Shown here piece by piece: positions 58,309-64,000 of a stretch of DNA of 64,000 bases. The stretch lies in NCBI GenBank assembly GCA_033398695.1, contig CM065811.1, positions 73,474,001 to 73,538,000 of the forward strand, in the 5' to 3' direction. Each line of letters begins with the position of its first letter. The stretch's first letter is position 1. The DNA is from Orobanche coerulescens (Eukaryota; Streptophyta; Magnoliopsida; Lamiales; Orobanchaceae). A program made the position numbers and the translations under genes. A model generated the notes under the pieces. It was not told the origin of the DNA and made no database searches. It worked only from the letters and a program-made list of their open reading frames with translations.

Positions 58309-60549
58309 TTAGGTTGTGAAAACCTAGGCAGTCGGGTCGAGTTGGGTCGTGCTTTTGTTGTGTCATTCGAGTTGTCGGTTGACAAGTGTTTGAGCTCTGA
58401 GTTTTGTTGTTCACTCGGGATTGTGTGTTATATGATTTTCCAGTGTGGTACTGGGGTTGTTGTAAACTTTTCTTAATGGTGTTAACGTATTTCTTCAGAT
58501 TAGAGCTGTGTTGTGTTCTCGAGTTGCACTGAGTTTGGAAAATGTGCATTTTGAAAATATCTGTGTCAAGTATTTTCTTGAGTCGATACATGTGCCAGTA
58601 TCACGGGGAATCGTCGGCTTCACGATCTGTAAGTATTTGGATTTTTGAATTGTATTGAGATTTATTGATGTTCTAGATTGATATGCTTTGAGATTCAGCA
58701 GATATTATGCGTTACAGTATAAGGTGACAGAATTGGGACAGATTGATGATTGGAGAAACTATGATTTTGGAAATCAGTATGTCGGTTAAGTTTTGGAACT
58801 GAGTTGTGCATTTTGGGATAAATATTGTAGATTGTTCAGGAGAACATGTAGTCATGTTAGTTCATTTTGAGATATATGAACTGCCTTTGAGCATTTGAAA
58901 ATGATACTTTTCAAAATGAATGTTTTACGGATGTTTTACGGAAAATGATTTTGGGCCGAGACCCAATCGATTTTGAAATGGTTTTATAACTCAGGACTTG
59001 GGGTCGGAAAAGAGTCTTCTACTTTTTAAACTTCTTGTAATGTGGAATGAGATACGGGCTGAGACCCTAATGTTTCATAAGAAAGCTTTTCTGTTTTCTA
59101 AAACTCCCGAGATTTGTAAAACACTTTACCAATTGTTTTTATTTCCGCCTTTTGAGGTTTTTGGTTTACTTGTTCAAATGAAACTTCTCGGGAAGTCTTT
59201 CGCTGTGATTAAGTTGTTGGTCATTCAATGTTTTGTCATAGCATATTAGAGGTGCTCCAAGATGGATTAATGGTTGACATTGCGAATCATATGTGGAAAA
59301 GGAGTTTTTAGTCGGAGTTTATATATTGAGATTTTGGAACTCTATTTGTGGTTTTTCCGATGGAATATCAGTGGATATTGGTGACGAACTGAATTGGTAT
59401 ACAAGAGTATGGATGTGGTCAATCATTTGCATAGTTTTCATTTTAAAACTTCGAAATCGTTTGGATTCGAAGGAAATTGTTATCGAATACTTGGCACCAG
59501 CGAGCCGATTTAATTTTTCAAAAATTGATTTCGTGATCTTACAAAAATTTATGTTTTGAGTTTTGAAATTTTTGAAAGAACTTTCAAAAATTTGTCTTCT
59601 TGACAAGATATATGACTTCAAATTGGTTTTGAAAATATGATCGATATACATACGCATTTAGTGCATAATGCATATCATGGTGAAGTTCTGAGTGTGACTC
59701 ACGAACTGGATAAGACATCAGTGTGGAACGATGAATAGAGATTCGAACATTGGTATGGGCGCGATTTTACCATAGTGATTTTGAATGGTTTCCTTGTAAG
59801 TGTAGATTTGGGGATGGTACCCCCATGCTGGTTGTTTTGGATATCGAGTGGTCGTTTCCACTCCATGTATGATTGGGTATGTTCGTCGATTTGCGATTGG
59901 TTGTTCGTACGCCGAGGGGTATGCTCACCAGTCGGGTATGTTTATTGAGATACACTGTATGTGATTGGTGTGTCATTTTGAGAATGTTACTCTTTCGTAT
60001 ATCTGTTTCTGTGGTTTTGTGTTGACCGTGTTGGAGCTTACCGTGTGAAGGTATTCTCGATTATCGTTGATCGTTCGTTGTCATATTGGAGTTTATCATG
60101 ATGATGATATTCTCGATTGTGTTTTGACCTTTGGATGGTCATATTAGAGTTTATCATGTCGATGATATTCTCGGCTAATTTGTTGATTGATCATTGTTAA
60201 CGATCGTATGAGCGTTCAGACGTTGTGTCGATATTTCGGGGTATGTTGTCATTGTTTTGGACAGTTGTTTCACAGTTGTATCGTGTATTATTGATTTGTA
60301 TCCGGATTGGGATTTGATTGTGCAATCAGGAAGACAGGATTTGACACGAATAGATTATTTCATCCGAAGATGATATATTTTTGTTGAGACTCATGGAATT
60401 GTGATTGCTAAGATCTCAGGAGATCGTCGACTTTGCGCATTTGTAAGTGTATTGTTTTAGTTATTCGTTAAGGATGATGATTGATCGTTGTTGTGATGGT
60501 TTCGGGATATTTTGATTGAACGGTTTGTTTGTTTTCTAGACGGATTACA
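58309..60549 (+). other. Internal region of LARD 2, no recognisable coding
   Basis: Similar in nucleotides to 12401-14765 but with different breaks in every frame. No retroviral domain is visible. Conservation without frames argues for RNA-level or no function. Confidence 0.6.
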
Positions 60550-60586
60550 AGTTTTGAGGACGAAACTTATTTTAAGTTGTATAATA
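60550..60586 (+). other. Polypurine region with degenerate hairpin (LARD 2)
   Basis: AAGTTTTGAGGACGAAACTT has one mismatch relative to LARD 1 (GTTTTG instead of GTTTCG), followed by the LTR start. Confidence 0.6.
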
Positions 60587-63500
60587 TGTAATATCCGGAA
60601 TTTCTACTATTGTTGTTTGATATTATTTTATCCGAGTTATATTGTACAGCGTGGAATCTGTACAGTATAGATAAAATAAATGAAGGACTGAGATGTCAGT
60701 ATCGATATAATTGTCGTACTTGGTCGACAATTGCAATTGAGGATATTATGTATCATATGAGAATATTATGGAATTTAGTATATGTATTCAGTATGTGAGT
60801 GTGCGTATCCAGTATGTCGAGACAGACGAGAAGAGTTGGAAATGGCTAAGTGTGGTATTATTAGCGCACGCTAATAATCATGTATAACGCACGCTATCGT
60901 ACTAGTTTAGCGCACGCTAAAGGTAAAAGGCAGCGTACGCTAATACAGTCAGATCGGAAGGAATCTACGTGTGGACCAGGCCACTTTCGGCGCATGTTCT
61001 GATAGGTCAACGGATGTTGTAATGTAGTGTTAGCGCACGCTAATGCATGTTAGTTAGCGCACGCTAACTCTATATCGGACACAAAGGAATCTTATCCTCG
61101 TCAGCACTTTCGGCGTGTGGACCAGTCTTCGGAAGCATACAGACAAATGAGTCAACTATGAGTAGCGCACGCTAAGGTTGGACACTTGAGTACGCTAGAG
61201 AACGTAAATTATGTACGCTAATGCATGGGCATTACGTACGTAAGCGCATGTACGAAGCCAGACAGTGGCCTCTGGATTGCGATAGCGCACGCTAACAAAA
61301 GTCGGTTAGCGCACGCTAAATATAAGGTTTAGCGCACACTAGTAATACACTTTAAAAAAGGAACAGGAGGGTGTTATGAAGCATTTCGTCCACTTCTTTC
61401 CTTTCACTCGATAGAGAGAGCTCTGGGAGATATTTGAGGTTCCAAACACTGGATTAAGGTGGAGTTAATCATCCATAACAACATTTGAAGCTTGAAATCA
61501 TTGGTGATTCTTGGAAATGGATTCAACCTTGGAAATCAATCCATTCCTTCAAAAAGGTAATTACTGTTCACTTTGAGATTTCGTTTTGGATTGTATATGA
61601 TGTTCCTGATCTAATGATTATCATATAAACAAGTTGATAGGCATGATTATGAGTTGGATTACCGGATTATGATGATGTTATTGTTGATATGAAGATATTG
61701 ATATGATTTGGATGGTTTCGGATGTGTTGTTTATCTTCAAAGAGATATGTTGGCTAATGTCTTCCTTCAATTCGGGTCTTTGATGTTGTCGTTGTTGGTT
61801 TCTTCATATGATGGTGAACATGGCATGATTATGAGTTCTTGGTGTTTAGGTTGTTGATATTAAGAAAGATGAAATATGAATATATGACTTGAATTAAGAG
61901 TCGGATGATTACCTATATGTTAAAGGATATTGGATTTCGTGTTTTGATAGCTACGAACATGGTTTTGGATCACTTAGTGTTCTTGATAATCATCATATGT
62001 TGATCGGTATCCGAAATACATGCAACTGTACAACATTAGCGCACGCTAAGCTTACTGCCTAACGCGCGCTAACGGGAGCAACTTAGCGCACGCTACGTTA
62101 AGTGATTAACGTGCACTAAGAAGGCAGAAAGTGCAGTATTTTCATGTTGTTGTTCTGAATTCGTGCTGGTTTGAGTTGGATTGATCCGACTAGTGTTTAA
62201 TTGAAATATTGTCAAGCCGTTGGGTTTGTGATTTGATTTTAGAGGTTGTTGATTATTATCGGATATGTGTTAATTGATTACTTCAATAGATTGAGTTTGT
62301 TGATCCGTGATATAACCATATGTGGCGGTCGGGTTCGAGGATGTTCGTGAATTGCTTTGGTCGGGACCGAGGAACATGTAGATGACGACAATGGATTTGG
62401 TAACGACTTCATCATCGTCGTATCGGTATCGAGGCAAGTTATTACTTGCTCAGTTATAATATTTAATGAATGGTTTCAGTTTCATTCGTTATAATTCGTA
62501 TAGCAATGTTTATAAATCGTAATCACAGGAGACTTGGGATTATAGGTTGTATTCGAGTTTTGGGAATTTAAATCATAATGTATATGATTTACAATTATCG
62601 TTGGTATACTTGTTATTGAGGATACATCATGGTATTGACGAAAAAGTGAATTATCTACAGTCTGTGGCATTTTGAACCGTCGAGTATTGAGGATAATGGT
62701 TCATGATGGTTTAGACATTGAGATTGTTCTCGAAGGACTCGGGGCAAGTACTCTAATCATTTTTATCATTTGTGTCGATCATGTCGTGATACATTCGTGT
62801 ATCGTTGTTGTCATGCATTTGTGCATTGTTGTTGTCATGTATTGTGTACTGTTGTTTTGTGGAGTTGTGCATTGTTGTCATATGTCCACCATGCGTTGGT
62901 TCGACGGGATCATCATGGGAATCTATAGCTGTGTGCGCTGGATCGCTGGACAGGTAATGCCACCATGCGTTGGTCCGACGGGATCATCATGGGGATCTAT
63001 AGCTGTGTGCGCTGGATCGTTAGATTACCATATGTATTGTTGTTGTGCATATGTATATTATGGGTTTGCCATAAGTATATATTGTCGTTATTGTTGTGAT
63101 CATATTGACGTTGTCATATGAGTATGCATTTGTAGGTCTTGTGTTAGGACCATGTCCGTATGTTGTGTTGATCTGATGTCGGATTAGACTGACATGATGG
63201 TAATGGTATTTCGTATCTTGAGGTATGTTCCGTATTTCCTTGAATGCTTGTCTTTGATGGACAATCGATTATCGTATTGGAATTGTCGACGTTATCCGAT
63301 GGATTGAATTGGCCAGAGTTGGTATAATTTCCATATCGCAAGGTATGATAATGTTTTGAGAACCTTGGGTATTGTTGAGATACAATACAGATATCTCGGT
63401 ATGAGCTTATTGTGTTGTTGAAAGGATACGAGATGTGAACTTTAGTGATTATTATCACGAGTTGGTAAAGTTATGGCGGTAAGATTACATTGGTCGTACT

Positions 63501-64000
63501 CTTACTTAGTATTTCCATTAGTATGTAATTATTGACGTGATGTGATGGTTATCATTGTTGGATATTATGGCTGACCCCGTTGTGGTCTTTCTTTTTAGGT
63601 TCTTGGATTATCAAGCTTGTAGCGGTCGTGGAGAGATGAGCTTCCCGGAGGATACTGGCTAGGACATGTATTTGTGTATTGAGTTTCTGATCAGTTATTG
63701 TATTCCGTTGCTAGAGTATTTTAATTGTTTATCTTTATCCGCTGCGTGAGTATTTTGTTTAAAATGGCCTTTTGGTATCTGGTAATTTAGGTTACTTTGG
63801 CAATCGTTTTCTAAATCTATCCTGTCGGTACGTGTAAGCGATAGCTTAACATATGTTTTAAACTGTTGAGTTCGGGCATTTCAGGCCTTATCCTTTCAAA
63901 TGAGATTTTACGACGGTTTTGATAAATGAGTTTTATATAGTCTTCAAATGTTTTAAATAGATAATACCGTCGTTAGCCTCTTGGACGTTTGTAAATGTTT
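60587..64000 (+). repeat. 3' LTR of the second LARD (cut by window end)
   Basis: Starts TGTAATATCCGG; 3414 bp are present. The class A array is 60861-61342. The usual TATA box is changed to TTTAAAAAAGG at about 61351, so this LTR may be a poor promoter. The candidate intron is 61557-63598 (2042 bp), and the duplicated CCACCATGCGTTGGT pair lies near 62886 and 62960. Confidence 0.9.

Larger units (their letters stand above)
43707..64000 (+). mobile_element. Second LARD-like element, 5' LTR split by two insertions, right end beyond window
   Basis: Same family as 8924-18280. The 5' LTR runs 43707-58291 but contains a solo LTR (46685-48920) and a full element (49037-57858). Removing these and one copy of each duplication leaves about 3.52 kb, the expected LTR length. 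Primer site, internal region (58292-60586) and 3' LTR (from 60587) follow. The left target duplication would be gatcc (43702-43706). The right end lies outside. Confidence 0.9.

Noticed and set aside
1..64000. tRNA, rRNA or other structural RNA genes
   Set aside because: None recognised; the only tRNA-related sequences are primer binding sites complementary to initiator Met tRNA.

Overview
This is plant nuclear DNA, almost certainly from an angiosperm and probably a eudicot; I cannot name the species. No single-copy host gene is recognisable. The window is a nest of transposable elements: Ty3/gypsy chromoviruses with Tekay/Del-type proteins, large non-autonomous LTR derivatives (LARD-like), one CACTA (En/Spm) DNA transposon and hAT-like remnants. 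The LTR elements begin TGTAATA and end TGTTACA. Where both flanks survive they have perfect 5-bp target duplications, and they are primed by initiator Met tRNA (TGGTATCAGAGC).

Layout. 1-3716: end of a decayed Tekay-type element (integrase, chromodomain, 3' LTR), apparently inserted in an older LTR whose right part is 3717-6142. 6143-7057: unidentified AT-rich DNA. 7058 to about 41400: a CACTA transposon read on the minus strand. Three LTR elements interrupt it: a LARD (8924-18280, TSD caaac), a minus-strand Tekay element with a truncated left LTR (about 19666-27455), and a plus-strand Tekay element (30182-38861, TSD aaaac). Taking these out leaves an apparently intact eight-exon TNPA/Ptta-like transposon gene (40637 down to 18339, 552 codons plus stop, every exon a multiple of three). 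All three insertions lie in its introns or just beyond its stop. 41400-43706: AT-rich DNA with hAT-like ends. 43707 to the window edge: a second LARD whose 5' LTR is split by a solo LTR (46685-48920, TSD atgtg) and by a complete element with almost no coding capacity (49037-57858, TSD gatac).

How the parts relate. The two chromoviruses with surviving coding regions encode gag, protease, RT, RNase H, integrase and chromodomain, but each carries stops and frameshifts. The LARDs encode nothing recognisable; they share the primer site and the hairpin beside the polypurine tract with the coding elements, so they were probably mobilised in trans.

Most interesting signals. (1) Most LTRs carry dense arrays of short GC-rich (quasi-)palindromes just upstream of the TATA box. 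There are three motif classes, and one class occurs in LTR lineages that are otherwise unrelated, so the array behaves as a swappable module. (2) A candidate intron lies in the LTR leader of every family whose LTR can be read in full except the first, with nearly constant length within each family. (3) A 72-74 bp tandem duplication with a CCGACGGG-like core recurs in several LTR families. (4) Differences in the left LTR copies cluster at CAG/CTG/CCGG-like sites, which may be methylation-linked sequencing error.
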